From contig QKWP01000672.1 of NCBI GenBank assembly GCA_003550325.1, positions 181,023 to 245,022 of the forward strand: a stretch of DNA of 64,000 nucleotides, written 5' to 3'. Origin of the DNA: Gigaspora rosea. Taxonomy: Eukaryota > Glomeromycota > Glomeromycetes > Diversisporales > Gigasporaceae. Positions 9,863 through 20,660 of the stretch are shown here, in pieces (the first letter of the stretch is position 1; each line of letters starts with the position of its first letter). The notes under the pieces are model-generated. The model did not search any database. It was given only the letters and a program-made list of their open reading frames with translations, and was not told the origin of the DNA. A program made the position numbers and the translations under genes.

Positions 9863-11342
9863 AACCCCATTTGATCTGGGTGTACCAACACCAGATCTCA
9901 TATAAACAGATGATATGCAGTGCTTTACGTTTGGTGGTCTCTCCAATGTTAGATGCAGAGAAAATTTCATCCCAAGATTCAGGAATCCTATCATTATTCG
10001 AAGTAGCCAAACATTTGTATGCCTCCCTCCAAATCATTTTGCTAACCTTGCATTCCAACGCGAAGTGTAGCGAAGTTTGTAACTCTCCGGAACATGCCAG
10101 ACACTCACCATTGTCTTCTCTATTTATATGTAGCAGCTGGTATCCTAGAGGAAGTGCCCGGAAGTTCAGCCTCCAGACAACATCCTTTTTTCTGTTAAAA
10201 GTCCATTTCTCTTTAATCCATTCCACATGGTCAGACTGACTCGGAGAGAGTTTGACTTTGGCTTGTAAGAATTCTGTGGCTTTTTTTACTGAGTAGCTAC
10301 CACTCTGGCCTCCAATGCTAAATTCACCTTGGTCCCATGGTTCATTATTCTCTTCGAGCACTTTCCCTTCTAGCTGATTCCATGCCAAAACATATGGCTT
10401 TCATCTCTCTGGCCAACCTTTGGTTATATTTAAGTTACTATTTAGTGCATCCTTTAATGTTATATTTCTTTTGTTCTGCAGGCTCTCAATAATTATTGCA
10501 TGTTCAACTTTTGCCCAGAAACTCGTCAACAGTTTTATGAAAACTGTGATTAGTCTGGCATCCAGAGCATCTTTTAATATTGGAGCTGACAAGCCTCCTT
10601 GCTCATACTCTAGTTGGAAGGTTGAGTAATGCAGGAGCATTTTTGATTTATTTTTAACCCATTCTATAATCATATTATTGAGGACATATAACTGTTTTCT
10701 TTTTGGGAGGATAAGGTATGCCAGATACTACATCTTCGAGATAAGCAACGATTTTGCTATTAGTATTCTACCTTTAAATGAAAGGTTCCTATTTGCCATA
10801 GACTGGATTTTATTTTGGACAGTACTAGCTAGGTCATCCCATAAATGCTTTATTGGATTGCCTCTGTTATCCACTTTGTACCCAAAAATCGAGATTGGTT
10901 CATCCTTTGACAGTTTCTTAAATTCCTTTTCATTGGGTAAATTATATTCTTGTGCTGCTGTTGTAATTGGTATTAACACTGTCTTTGACTTGTTTACTCT
11001 AGCATTCGATGCAGCTTCATACATTCTTGTTATCTTGTAAATTTAAGCCAGTCATCTTGAGAACTGATACCTATAGTCAAATCATCCACATATGTAGCAA
11101 TTTTAAAATGCTGATTTTTAATACTAATTCCATTGATGCTCTCGTGTACTCAACTCAAGAAAGGTTCTATTGCCAGTACATACAAAAGCGTGGACAATGG
11201 ATCTCCCTGTCGAACTCCTCTTTTAACTTTAAAGGGTTCAGAAATTAGGCCAGGTCCGTAACATATGCTTGTTGTGTCAAAAACAATGCCTTAACCACAT
11301 TAATAAATTTTAAGTTGAAGCTCATTTTAGATAAAACTGTTT
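9863..11342 (-). pseudogene. LINE ORF2, C-terminal reverse-transcriptase part
   Basis: In minus-strand order the fragments read: VLSKMSFNLKFINVVKALFL (ending near 11245), a KRGVRQGDPLSTLLYVLAIE block (about 11150-11230), the catalytic YVDD (codons at 11081-11092) in ATYVDDLTIG, then MYEAASNARVNKSKT. Next come the thumb and connection region (10728-11024 and 10401-10673) and a C-terminal block at 9863-10388. That last block has CLACSGELQTSLHFALEC, a zf-RVT-like CX2C..H..C motif. The product would be a reverse transcriptase copying the LINE RNA at a nicked target. At least four frame changes or stops break it, and the sequence ends without a 3' UTR. Confidence 0.88.
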
Positions 11343-12079
11343 GTAAATAATGAGAGCACCAAGATGTAGGTGAGATTTTCTGGGTCATGTGACAGCCCGA
11401 TCTCCGATCAAGGTCGAAATCATGTGATCTCACGTAATCCAATAAACTGCTCCAGATCGTCATGTCCACTCGGGGTATAGATACTATCATGTGCTAACCC
11501 TAATGCAGCTAAATAAACAATGTTCTCACGTCCACTTATTTGTGCGGGTAATACAAACTTCTGGAAAGAATAACCAATCGGAGAGGACTATTCCAGATCA
11601 GCCCAGCCTAACGAAGACTTCACACATGTAAAAGACAAAAAAGCGAAAATATGCAAAAACTAATATTTAAATCAACCTCGGTGCACTAATTAAAAATTAT
11701 GGAAATTAAGTTTTACATACAATAAGCATCATTCTAACCTCATAGCCTCTAACGTTAAGGCCCTAACTCTAAATTATTATCTCGCGCGCTTAGTTTATTT
11801 ATAAAATCGGATTTTGTATTACTTGCATAAATCATTACACAACCAATGCAACATTCGTTTTGTCAAAATGTAAGCAAGCACCATTCATACACTAACAAAG
11901 TTTTCCTTGAACGATTTTACAAGTACTAACTAGAATATAAACCCTAACTTTATCATAATGAAAATTTCATTACGATATTAACCGTACTTATTTGGTGGCA
12001 ATACTCTGAAGGCATGTAATTTAAATTTTTTTTTTTAATTAAATTTATTTTATTTTTTTTTATTGAATACTGCCAAATT

Positions 12080-12196
12080 AAAGCCAGGAAGTGAATACTT
12101 AAGTTTTCACTATGACGATAATATTACACAATTAAATCACAAATACAATCAGTTCGCCATAGTGAAAATTTAAATATTCACATCCAGGTTTTAATA
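12080..12196. repeat. Hairpin with GAATATTTAAATTTTCACTATG arms
   Basis: AAGTGAATACTTAAGTTTTC and CACTATG at about 12087-12112 are inverted at 12159-12185. The full arms run from CCAGGAAGTG to its inverse CACATCCAGG. It is a short foldback nested in the larger transposon, flanked by T-rich tracts. Confidence 0.5.
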
Positions 12197-12199
12197 TGA

Positions 12200-13360
12200 C
12201 ATTATTATTATTTTTTTTTTAGAACAATGAAAACGAACAAAATAGAACAAGAATCGATACGAAACGGAACGAGAAAATGGGATGGCCAAATGCTGAAAGA
12301 TCAGAGGAAAGTAGACACGAAGGTTCATCAACCAAACGTCAAAGATCGGAGGAAAGTACACAAAAATTTCACCAACCAAACGTTGACAGTTCAGAGAAAA
12401 AAGTTCACACGAAATTCGACTACCAAATGCTAAAAATCAGAGGAAAGTCCACATAAAAATTCACCAAAAAAAACGCTGAAAATTCGGAAAAAAGTCCAAT
12501 GAAAATTCCTTTATCTACACTAGAGGAAAAGTCCACAAGAACACATTTCTGCATATTTTTGATAATAAATGAATTCCTTATTTTCGTCTTTTTCAACTCC
12601 AGTTCCGTATTGATGACAGTATCTAACATTACGTGTTCCTTAAGCATCTCCCATCTTAGCAGATTTTTGGTAATAAATGGGCATAACCCAATTTCGCCGA
12701 CAACCATTTCACCTACAAAACAAATTTGACCCGATTTAAGGTTAGAGTTGGCATACTTTATGGTTAGCGTTGCGTACAGTAGATCATCGATAAAATGGCT
12801 GTCGGCGAAATCTACCAAAATCAAATAAATGAATGCCTTATTTTCATCTTTTTTAACTCCAGTTCCGAATTGATAACATTATCCAATACTTTGTGTTCCT
12901 GCAGCATTCTCTATCTCAGCAGATAAGTTCACCAACCAAATGCTGAAAGACCAGAGGAAGATGGACACGAACTTCATCAACAAACGTCGAAAGACCGGAG
13001 AAAAGTCTGCAAAAAGGTTTCCAACCAAATGTCAGAAATTTCAGAAAAAAGTACTGAAAACCCAGAGGAAAGTCCACAGGCAAATTAACCAAAAAAACGC
13101 TGAAAAATTCAACGAAAATTTATCTACTAAGCATCGAAAAACCGGAAGAAATCCACAGGAAATTAACCAAATACACAAGTTCAGAATAAATTAAGAGAAA
13201 AAAAATCCCACTTGAAAGTTCACCTACCAAACGCTAAAACCCAGAGAAAAGTCCGCAGGAAAATTCACCTACCAAATGACCAGTTCACCTACTTATCAAA
13301 CGTCGAAAGACCAGCATAAAAATTTACCGACCAAACATAAAAAAACGTTCAAGAGAAAGT
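12200..13360. repeat. Degenerate ~45 bp tandem array
   Basis: Units resemble CCAAACGCTGAAAGATCAGA followed by GGAAAGTCCACACGAAAATTCA, repeated many times with substitutions and length changes. The array is interrupted at 12540-12930 by Sel1-derived sequence. On the plus strand the unit is a multiple of three and gives lysine-rich frames (QRKVDTKVHQPNVKDRRKVH), but frames break often, so coding is unlikely today. Confidence 0.7.
12540..12930 (-). pseudogene. Captured Sel1-repeat gene fragments
   Basis: The minus strand of about 12540-12690 reads GTRNVRYCHQYGTGVEKDEN then KEFIYYQKYAEM, matching the Sel1 unit of the gene at 43459-44695 (GVEKDEHKAFIYYQKSAEMG). A second piece at about 12820-12925 reads CYQFGTGVKKDENKAFI. 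Between them lies unrelated sequence of about 130 bp. Both pieces sit inside the transposon at 11351-13685, so the element has picked up parts of a host gene. Stops and frame breaks show they are not functional. Confidence 0.7.
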
Positions 13361-13693
13361 CCACATGAACCACCTACCACGAAAAAAAACCACCAAACTC
13401 GACGACACCAACGATGAAAAAGAGCCACCAAACTCAATGGTATCAGTCTCTAAACAAAACGACACCAGTTACGAAAGGATACACTGAACTGGACAACACC
13501 TACGACGAAAGAAGATAAACCAGTGGACGACAAAAAAAAAAACAAAATAGAGGTGAGACAAAAAAAAATCTGGATGCATATTTTTATCTACATCATGTAA
13601 CCGAAGATCATCACCTCGGTTAAAGTAGGTCAGAGATCGATTTTTTACATGACCCAGAAAATCTCACCTACATCCTGTATCTTTCGTAAATAA

Positions 13694-14070
13694 CCATGGT
13701 TGACTCTGTCGAAAGCTTTCTGTTGGTCTATAAAAAGAAGCCATTGCTGCTTGGATTGGTAACTTTGATTTCTCATCACTGTTAATACATCTAGGGCCGC
13801 ATCCAATATAGACCTTCCTGTTACAAATCCTCTTTGATAACACCCAATAATATCTGCACATATTGTATTCAAACGATTGGCTAAAATTTTCATAAAGATT
13901 TTCACATCACAATTAGTATGTGAAATCGGTCTCCAATTACTAATTGACTCCAAGTCTTCTTTTTTCTTAGGAATGAGTATAATAACATTCTGGCTCCAAG
14001 AGATTGGCATCTCTCCACATCTCTCCTGTTTCTAATACCCTATTAAACAATTTCACTAGTTTTCATCAGC
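13694..14070 (-). pseudogene. LINE ORF2, reverse-transcriptase fingers and palm
   Basis: The minus strand encodes KLVKLFNRVLETGEM (about 14025-14070, in another frame), then PISWSQNVIILIPKKKEDLE and SISNWRPISHTNCDVKIFMK. It continues to WLLFIDQQKAFDRVNHGYL, which holds the first catalytic aspartate of the palm (motif A). These are reverse-transcriptase domain blocks 0-4 of a LINE. The frame is broken by a small duplication after GEM. It continues into 11342 once the transposon at 11351-13685 is removed. Confidence 0.88.
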
Positions 14071-14190
14071 AAATTTTATATATAGATATATATCGATTAC
14101 TAACTGGTAAGATATATATCAATACTCATCACCCTGTCGATTACTATCAATAGTGATAGTAATTGATATATATCCAGTTAATCGATATAT

Positions 14191-14437
14191 GGGGGCTCGT
14201 CAGTAGAAAGGGGTAGAAAGTTTCTAAGTAAATGTTTTTTAGAATTTGAACTAAAATATCTCAATAACTACTAAACTAAATTTAATAATTTTTTTTTTAT
14301 TTTAATAATATATAGTTATAAAATTAAAATAAAAAAAAATTTATTTAATTTGATATTGTAGTTATTGAACTATTTTAATTTAAAATTTAAAAAAAAAGTG
14401 GTAAATCTTTTTACCCCTTTTCTACTGACGAGCACCC
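14191..14437. mobile_element. 247 bp MITE with GGGGGCTCGTCAGTAGAAA ends
   Basis: GGGGGCTCGTCAGTAGAAAG at 14191-14210 is inverted at 14411-14437 (TACCCCTTTTCTACTGACGA then GCACCC). ATATAT flanks both sides. The interior is pure AT-rich DNA with a weak second inverted pair. It is nested in the element at 14077-16190, which is nested in the LINE. Confidence 0.75.
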
Positions 14438-15054
14438 ATATATTGAATGTGATATCAAAATCGATATATATCCGGTTAATCGATATATATTGAATATGAT
14501 ATCAATTAATAATTATTATATTCACTTAATCATACTTTTTCAAATTTTTAAACATTTTACAGGTTTTCACAAGTTTTCACAATTTTTTAATATAAAATTT
14601 TATTTTTTTTATTTATTATTATTATACTTTAAAATATTACATATTTTATTATAAATTATTATAAAAAAATGTCAAAAAAACCAAAAAAAATAAAAAAATA
14701 AACTATTATATTCCTTATATTCGCTCATATTTGCTTATATTCATTCATATTTGCTTATATTCGCTTATATTCGCTACTTCTTGCAAAGTCTCAGAAAGTT
14801 AGGTCGTTTTCTTGCAAAGTTCCAAAAAAAGTAAGGAATAAATAAAATAAAATAAAATTAAAAAAATAAGTAAAAAAACAAACTAAAAACAAACCAAAAA
14901 AATAACAAAAAAAAACAAAAACAAAAAAAATAAACTTATATTTTGCTCATATTTGCTTGTATTCGATTATATTTGTTCATATTTGTGACTTTCTGCAAAG
15001 TGCCAGAGATGTTAAAATTGAAGTGCCGAAAAAGTTAAGCGGTTTTCTTGCAAA

Positions 15055-15056
<2 letters not shown>

Positions 15057-15117
<61 letters not shown>
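15057..15117. repeat. Homopolymer of 61 A
   Basis: An uninterrupted A run within the A-rich centre of the inserted element. It is flanked by AAATAAAT-type simple sequence, so it is more likely simple-sequence expansion than a retroposon tail. Its exact length may be unreliable in the assembly. Confidence 0.9.
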
Positions 15118-15119
<2 letters not shown>

Positions 15120-15699
15120 AACAAAGCCCCAAATCTTCATTTTGAGTTTGTGTTTTGCAATTCAGAAATCGTCGAAGGTTTTCGCAAAGTGCCAGAATAA
15201 AATAAATTAATAAAATAAAAGCAAAAACAAAAAACATGAAACAAAAAAATAAATAAAACAAAACCTTGCGAAAACTCGTGAATACTTGCGAAAACTTGCA
15301 TTCTTGAATGTTTAAAATTGCTATAGAAAGGTGTTGTGTGTTTTGCAAAGTGTTGAAAGGCTGAGTTGGCTTGTACAAAGTGTTGGAAAGTTATTGGATT
15401 TCTTGCAAAGTGCTAGTGGTAAAGTATAAAAATAAAGTAAAAAAAATTAAAAAATAAAAAAAAAAATAAAAAAAAAAAAACAAAACTAAACTAAAAAAAA
15501 TGAAACGAAACCAAAAAAAAACAAATGAAAAATGAAAAACAATATAAAATTAATAGAAAATTATAAACAAAAAAAAATAAACAAAGATTTAATCTGATCT
15601 TGTGGTACAATCATCAAAAATTATTGAAACATTTCAAAAATATTAGTCAAACACATCTTTAATATGATCCAGGTTACAGATCTACTGATTCCAAAATAT

Positions 15700-15860
15700 T
15701 TTGAAAGTATTCGAAATATTAAAAAGAAAAAAAAAAGAGAAAAAAAAGAAAGAGAAAAAAGAAAAAAAAAGAAGAGAAAAAGGGAGAGGGGTAAAAGGGA
15801 GAGAGGGGTAAAAATCGTTCAAAAACGCCTTTTTTTTATTTTTTTTTCTTATCCCAGTTT
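15700..15860. repeat. AAAAAGAGAAA purine tract followed by T-rich tract
   Basis: Polypurine sequence (AAAAAAGAGAAAAAAAGAAA, AGGGAGAGGGGTAAAAGGGA) at about 15720-15810 is followed by a polypyrimidine stretch. A frame through it is lysine/arginine-rich low complexity only. Confidence 0.75.
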
Positions 15861-16190
15861 TCTTTATTGTCTTTCTCTCTTTTTTTAATCTACTTTTTTT
15901 TTGAAATTTTACTTTTTATTGTTTTTTTTTGTTTTACCTGGTGATCTGGGATGAAATTTTTGTAACGTGGTCAAAACATTGTGTAATCGTTAAAGATCTA
16001 TTAATCGTTATATATCATTTCAAATAATTACGATTATAATCAATTTGTAGATATATAATGATTTAATATAAAAATGATATATATCGATTAAGATATATAT
16101 CGATTTTTAACCGGTTAATCGATATATATTGTTATTTTTTAATCGATATAAAACGATTAACTGTTATATATCGATTAATATCTATACATA

Positions 16191-17604
16191 AAATTTCCTG
16201 ATGTTGGGAGAACCTTCTCTTTTGCTAGCTTGTAAAATTCATAGCTAAGACCATCAGTTCCTGTTGACTTATTATTGGCAAGTGTGTCTATAACCATATG
16301 AACTTCCTCGGTAATTCTCTTAACTAATAACGAGTTCTGGGCTGTCGATACTTGAGGTAAGTCCTGAGTTAAATTCTCAACTGCTTCCCTATCGACTTCT
16401 TCTGTTTTATATAGTTGTTCGAAGTTGACCCGAATGTATTGAAGAACAGTAACCGGATCCTTATTCATTGGATTGCTTGGGTCTTTAATTTTGGAGGTAG
16501 GTGTTGAAAAAAGCCTAGTTTTATAGCGCATAAAAAAGTATTTTGTGGACTTTTCTCCACTTTCTACCCATTTTGTTTCGATCTAATTTGCCATTTTCTG
16601 CTAATACGAACAAGTTCTCTTGCAGTTGTTGATTCATGTTTCTGCTACTAATCATAGATCCTCAAACTCGTCATTGAGTATTATTTTTGTGTTTATTTCT
16701 GTGAGCCTTTTATGTAATCTTTGAATTTTATTACCTACAGCTACCTACAGTTTATAGGCCCTTATGATCGATTGAATAATATACTTATGACGGTCCTATT
16801 TATCTATATTGATGTTATGTAGCTCGTCCTCGATTTCCTTTTTAACTTTTGGATTAGACTAGCATCTTTTGTCAAATTTCCAATATTCCGCCAGTGGGTG
16901 ATCCTGTGCGAAGTGCAGTTCACTTTCAACTAGCAAATATTCCAAATTTCCATATCTAGTAGTAATACGTTGCAATATTGAGCATGATTGGCATCAATAA
17001 AAATATAGTCCAGTCGCATGGCCATTAATTGACTACCCCGAGTTCTCTGGTAAAAAGTAAGAAAGGGTTTAAGCCCTATAATCTCTGCTGTATCTACATA
17101 CTACTGCATCTTTTGTTTTAAAATATCACGTGATGGATCGTTATGTGGTTTTGCTTGGCTAACTCTATTTTCAAAAGGATTGAGATTCACATTAAATTCC
17201 TCAGCTACTATATTAATAACTTCCTTGTCTATCTGTTGAGACCAACTATTAAAAAAGGTCACCTGGTCCTCAATATTCAGTGGAGCATATACATTAGTGA
17301 ACTGGTACGAGCGACATCTAAAGTTAAAACGTGCTAATATAATTCGTCCATTATTTGATTCATTAATTTTTTCAAACTTGATTTCTTTTTTTCCTGCCAA
17401 AATCGCAGTTTTAGTCATCCAGTATAAATCAAAAATCCATTGCTATGCAAGGAAATTTCTAATAGCGAAGTCGTGAAGGTTGGTTTCTTGTATAAAAATA
17501 ATATCTAACTTATATGATTTTAATAGTGTCATAGTTCTTTAAAATTTTTGTTTGTTATTTAAACCCTTAACATTTAGGGTAGCTATCTTAATCGTTTTAT
17601 GCAT
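16191..17604 (-). pseudogene. LINE ORF2, APE endonuclease and start of reverse transcriptase
   Basis: A start at 17604 gives MHKTIKIATLNVKGLNN, the typical first strand of LINE endonucleases, then IIFIQETNLHDF with the catalytic glutamate. Next come RIILARFNFRCRSYQFTNVY, APLN, a degraded AEEFNV in place of the GGDFN motif, and MAMRLDYIFID near 17000. The block at 16175-16531 (NKSTGTDGLSYEFYKLAKEK) is the start of the reverse transcriptase. The product would nick target DNA and prime reverse transcription. Stops after NNKQKF and QKMQ and several frame changes show it is dead. Confidence 0.85.
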
Positions 17605-17645
17605 ATATATAAAAAAATAAAAATATTAATGGGATAAACGGCTGT

Positions 17646-19340
17646 TCATTTACCCGCTGAAACCCTGCTTTTCTTAATAGCTCTACTTTTCCCATAAGGG
17701 GAAGCCCTTTTATCTGCTACTGGAATACCGGTTTTCTTTCTGTTCTTTTTACTGGTAACTTGAATAAAACCTTCTTTATCCATTACTTCTTTAGAGTCTG
17801 TAATCATTTCTGAAGTTAAATCCATATGATCTCCTTTCTTAAGCTCTTGACCTCCATCCTCAGTTCTGCTTTCCTCTATCACTTTAGAAGCCAGAGAATC
17901 GACTATTTTCCCTTCTTCTCCTCCAGAAGTAGCCAGTAGGTCATGGGTGTCTTGTATTCGTTCCTCAGGTTGATCATCCACTATCATCTCATTCATCACT
18001 TGTTCTAAATCTCCTCTACTTTCTTCACTGGCAGTCTCTTGAGTACTAATACTAGACTCAGTGCTCGAACATTGTATAGCCTCTGAAACATATGGGTTAT
18101 TTGCAATAAATGTTATGGGTTTAGTTGCTTCAAGATCTCTTGCCTGTACTCTATGTTCCCTTTGCCATTTTCGAAATTCGATAGATTTTTTCAGTTCTTC
18201 ACAATCCCTTTTAATGAGACCTCCTTGTCACAATAAAAGCAAAGTTTGGGTGCCTCTTTCTATTCTAGTGTGACTTTCTGATCCCATATATGAGTGTGTC
18301 TGGGATCCTTTTAGCAAGATCTGGATCCTCTGTTGTTTCGAATGTAATGACCCACTGGTTCGTACATACTGGGGTCCCTTCATATACCAAGGGCTTGATT
18401 GATAATATAACACCAAAGTCCTCAGTAGCCTCTTTAATCTTTTTGGAGATAAGATCCTTGGGTCCCATCGGGACATTTCATAATCTGACGGACAAGAAAG
18501 TATGTCAAAGATTGACTGGAATATACCCAAAAAGTGATCGTTTAAAAATATTAATTCCTTGCATAGCATACAATTGTTGTTTCTCTTGATTATTTGAAAA
18601 TAACCTCAAGGTATAAATGTTTTCCCCTTTTGTAGTGTGGCCTAGCTGCAATCAAATCATCTCCCATTTTTGCATAAAGTGCAGCAACAATGTCATTAAT
18701 TGAGATGTTTCTAGGCTCTGAATATTAAAGATCAATGCGTTATCATTTTTTGTATGAATTCTATCTCTAGGGGAAAGTTAGAGTAAGTTGCTTTGCCGCT
18801 TTTTAGTTTAGTGAATAAGCTAGTCCATTGACGAACTTCCGATGATTTTTAATCCGAATTTAACGTAATATCACCCGAATTCTGGTTTAGATCATCATCC
18901 TGCATATTAGTATTTATTACGTCAGAGCTTTCCGCCATCTTTCCAGAAAGTTCCTTCACATTCCCCGTCGAATTTTCTGATTCGTCAGAGTTACTTGAAC
19001 CCGTGTCTGTTGGGTCTTCACCCACAGAGAACTCCAAGTCCACATCTTCTGACCAGTTAAAAGCATTATTAGATGTATCTACGGTTTGTTCCTGTCCCTG
19101 TTCCGAGTTTTGTTCAGGTACTGTGCTTTCCTGCGCGACGTTCATGTTTTCTTCTTTGTTGACAGATTTTGACCTAGTGTCATTAGTTTTTACGCGTTTT
19201 CCTTGGACTTCGTCCATATTCCAATCAATAATTTTCCTTTTCTTTGGTGTCAGGGCTTTCGCCCCTTTGGTGAGGTCTCTTTTGCGTTTAAAACCACCTT
19301 TCCTAGATATACTGTCTTTTTTATGGCACCCTCCCGGCAC
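17646..19340 (-). pseudogene. LINE ORF1, gag-like protein with CCHC zinc knuckle
   Basis: The first 163 residues (18849-19340) carry basic nuclear-localisation-like runs (KRKRDLTKGAKALTPKKRK) and an acidic Ser/Asp/Glu-rich region. After a stop the homology continues through WTSLFTKLKSGKATYSNFPL. A nucleic-acid-binding-like block follows at 18265-18468 (MGPKDLISKKIKEATEDFGV). Then comes a zinc knuckle at about 18199-18240: CFYCDKE, one frameshift, then H.KRDC. The last part (17646-17999) is acidic then basic, ending RAIKKSRVSAGK. ORF1 proteins of this kind bind LINE RNA. At least three frame lesions are present. Confidence 0.78.
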
Positions 19341-19375
19341 CGGAACGTGGTAGAGTGCAGATCAATTTGATTTTT

Positions 19376-20660
19376 CTAATTTTATTTTTTGAATTGATTT
19401 TATTAGATTGTTGGTGTCATGATGCAAATAAACGTCCAAGTATTCAGTATGTTGTTGCACATTTGAATAAGCTTGTTATAATTGAAGAATTTGAAGAATA
19501 TGCTATGGAAGAGGATGAAATTCAACCGGATCAAATTGATCAACGTATTACATCATAATACAACTACTAATTCCATGCAAATAATTAATAATTTATTTAA
19601 TTATTTTGAAGTTTAATCTTTAACTAACTTGCTTATCAAGGTTATAACTTTAGCATGATTGGTTATTTTCATGAACACGGAATTGGAACTGACGTTGATT
19701 ATCATAAAGCTTTTTGGATGCATAAATTATCTTCTGAAATTGACGGTAAAAATATTTTCAAATTTAAATATCAATAATTATATTATTGGAAAATTTCTCT
19801 TGGATTATTATATTCTGTTGGAAAAGGTGTTGATATGGATAAACCACTCACATCTAAATTATTTTAGATACTGAAGAGATTGGATAAATTGGATTTAACA
19901 TTGGATAATATTATGTTGCGTCTTGTTATTTATGTGATGATTATGTTGTTGAATAAGATTATATAAAATCTTTCGAATGGTATTTGAAATCCGCTGAATG
20001 TTGGAATTCTGATGCCCAAAATAATGTTGCAAAATGCTATATGAATGGTTATTGATTTATATTTAAAATTTGCTGAAAAAGGTAATAATCATGTAATATG
20101 TGAATTAGCTAATTGTTATATGAAAGGTATCGTTATAGGAATTGATAGATCAAAAGCTTTAATTTATACTAAAATCTACTGCAAGTGGAAATTCTGAGAC
20201 CCAATTTGAATTAACTAATTGTCATGCAAATGGCATCTGTACATGTGTGAATAAGAATATAGCATTTGATTTATATTCAAAATCTTCTAACAATGGAAAT
20301 ATTAATGCTATTTGCAAATTAACTTAATGTTATGCGGATGGTAACAGTACAATTAAAAATAAGACAAACCTTTTGAATGGTATATGAAGGCTGCTGAATT
20401 GAACAATCCTGATGCATTTTATACCGTGCATTTGGCTATGACATAGTCTAGGCACTGTAGTTGATAAGATGAAGGCTTTTGGAATAGTATTTGAAATATA
20501 CTAAACAAGGTAATAATTCGTTTTTAATATATATATATATTTTTTAATACTTTTGTAAAAGATATTTTAAAATGTATTTCTAATGCTTATTTTAAACTCT
20601 TCAAAAGGCAGTGATTGTATTGCCCAATATTGGTTGGGCTTACTTTCTAGTAAAATGAAA
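19376..20660 (+). pseudogene. Kinase-Sel1 gene copy A, 3' part
   Basis: Homologous to 47428-48690 of copy B. It starts in an intron (AATTTTATTTTTTGAATTGA), then reads CWCHDANKRPSIQYVVAHLN, the kinase subdomain XI arginine region, and the acidic tail EEFEEYAMEEDEIQPDQIDQ (to 19555). A Sel1-like part follows from about 19640 (GYFHEHGIGTDVDYHKAFWM, then SFEWYLKSAE near 19970 and later degenerate units). Numerous stops and indels separate the units. It is more degraded than copy B and detached from its 5' end by the LINE. Confidence 0.8.

Larger units (their letters stand above)
11351..13685. mobile_element. DNA transposon carrying captured host sequence
   Basis: This 2335 bp element splits the LINE reverse-transcriptase frame between NHGYL and TVLSKMSF. 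Removing it restores continuous homology. The identical 8 bp GTAAATAA lies on both sides (11343-11350, 13686-13693). The ends are inverted: GATGTAGGTGAGATTTTCTG at 11371-11390 matches the reverse complement at about 13656-13675, and similarity extends less strictly outward and inward. Inside are a segment shared with the hAT element at 7598-7871, a small hairpin (12080-12196), a degenerate 45 bp tandem array and pieces of a Sel1-repeat gene. No transposase is visible. The 8 bp duplication suggests hAT; the long ends also resemble Mutator-like elements. Confidence 0.8.
14077..16190. mobile_element. AT-rich element with ATCGATATATA termini, inserted in the LINE
   Basis: The LINE frame breaks at PTSGNF (about 16193) and resumes at 14070. 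The insert has inverted ends TATATATAGATATATATCGA and, as reverse complement, TATGTATAGATATTAATCGA. The sequence AAATTT flanks both sides (14071-14076 and 16191-16196), a weak target duplication. Both subterminal regions (14085-14520, 15980-16190) are filled with ATCGATATATAT-type palindromes. The middle is a low-complexity A-rich region with short CTTGCAAAGTG motifs. No coding frame is credible. The superfamily is unclear. Confidence 0.7.
9863..19349 (-). mobile_element. LINE (non-LTR retrotransposon), decayed, with two insertions
   Basis: Read on the minus strand from 19349, the order is: ORF1 with a CCHC zinc knuckle, ORF2 with an APE-type endonuclease, then reverse transcriptase with FIDQQKAFDRVNHGYL, RQGDPL and YVDD motifs, then a C-terminal CX2C..H..C region. 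Insertions at 14077-16190 and 11351-13685 account for about 4.4 kb, leaving a LINE of about 5 kb. Many frameshifts and stops make it inactive. Neither end has a poly(A) tail or target duplication: the 3' end stops inside the C-terminal coding region. It therefore probably reached its place in copy A by a deletion-associated or recombination event. Confidence 0.9.

Noticed and set aside
10678-11248. Plus-strand frames of 79-132 residues across 9841-11248
   Set aside because: They are opposite-strand shadows of the LINE reverse transcriptase, whose YVDD and QGDP motifs lie on the minus strand.
15057-15117. Poly(A) tail of a retroposon
   Set aside because: The run is embedded in long A-rich simple sequence on both sides, and no target duplication or body can be defined.
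14977-15378. 133-codon Phe-rich frame
   Set aside because: It runs through a 61-base homopolymer and simple sequence; it is not coding.
14773-15420. CTTGCAAAGTGC words resembling the LRR-coding DNA (TTCTTGCAAAGTGCATCTGC)
   Set aside because: Only about 12-14 bases match and the context differs. No LRR unit can be read, so chance or very short shared motif is the safer view.
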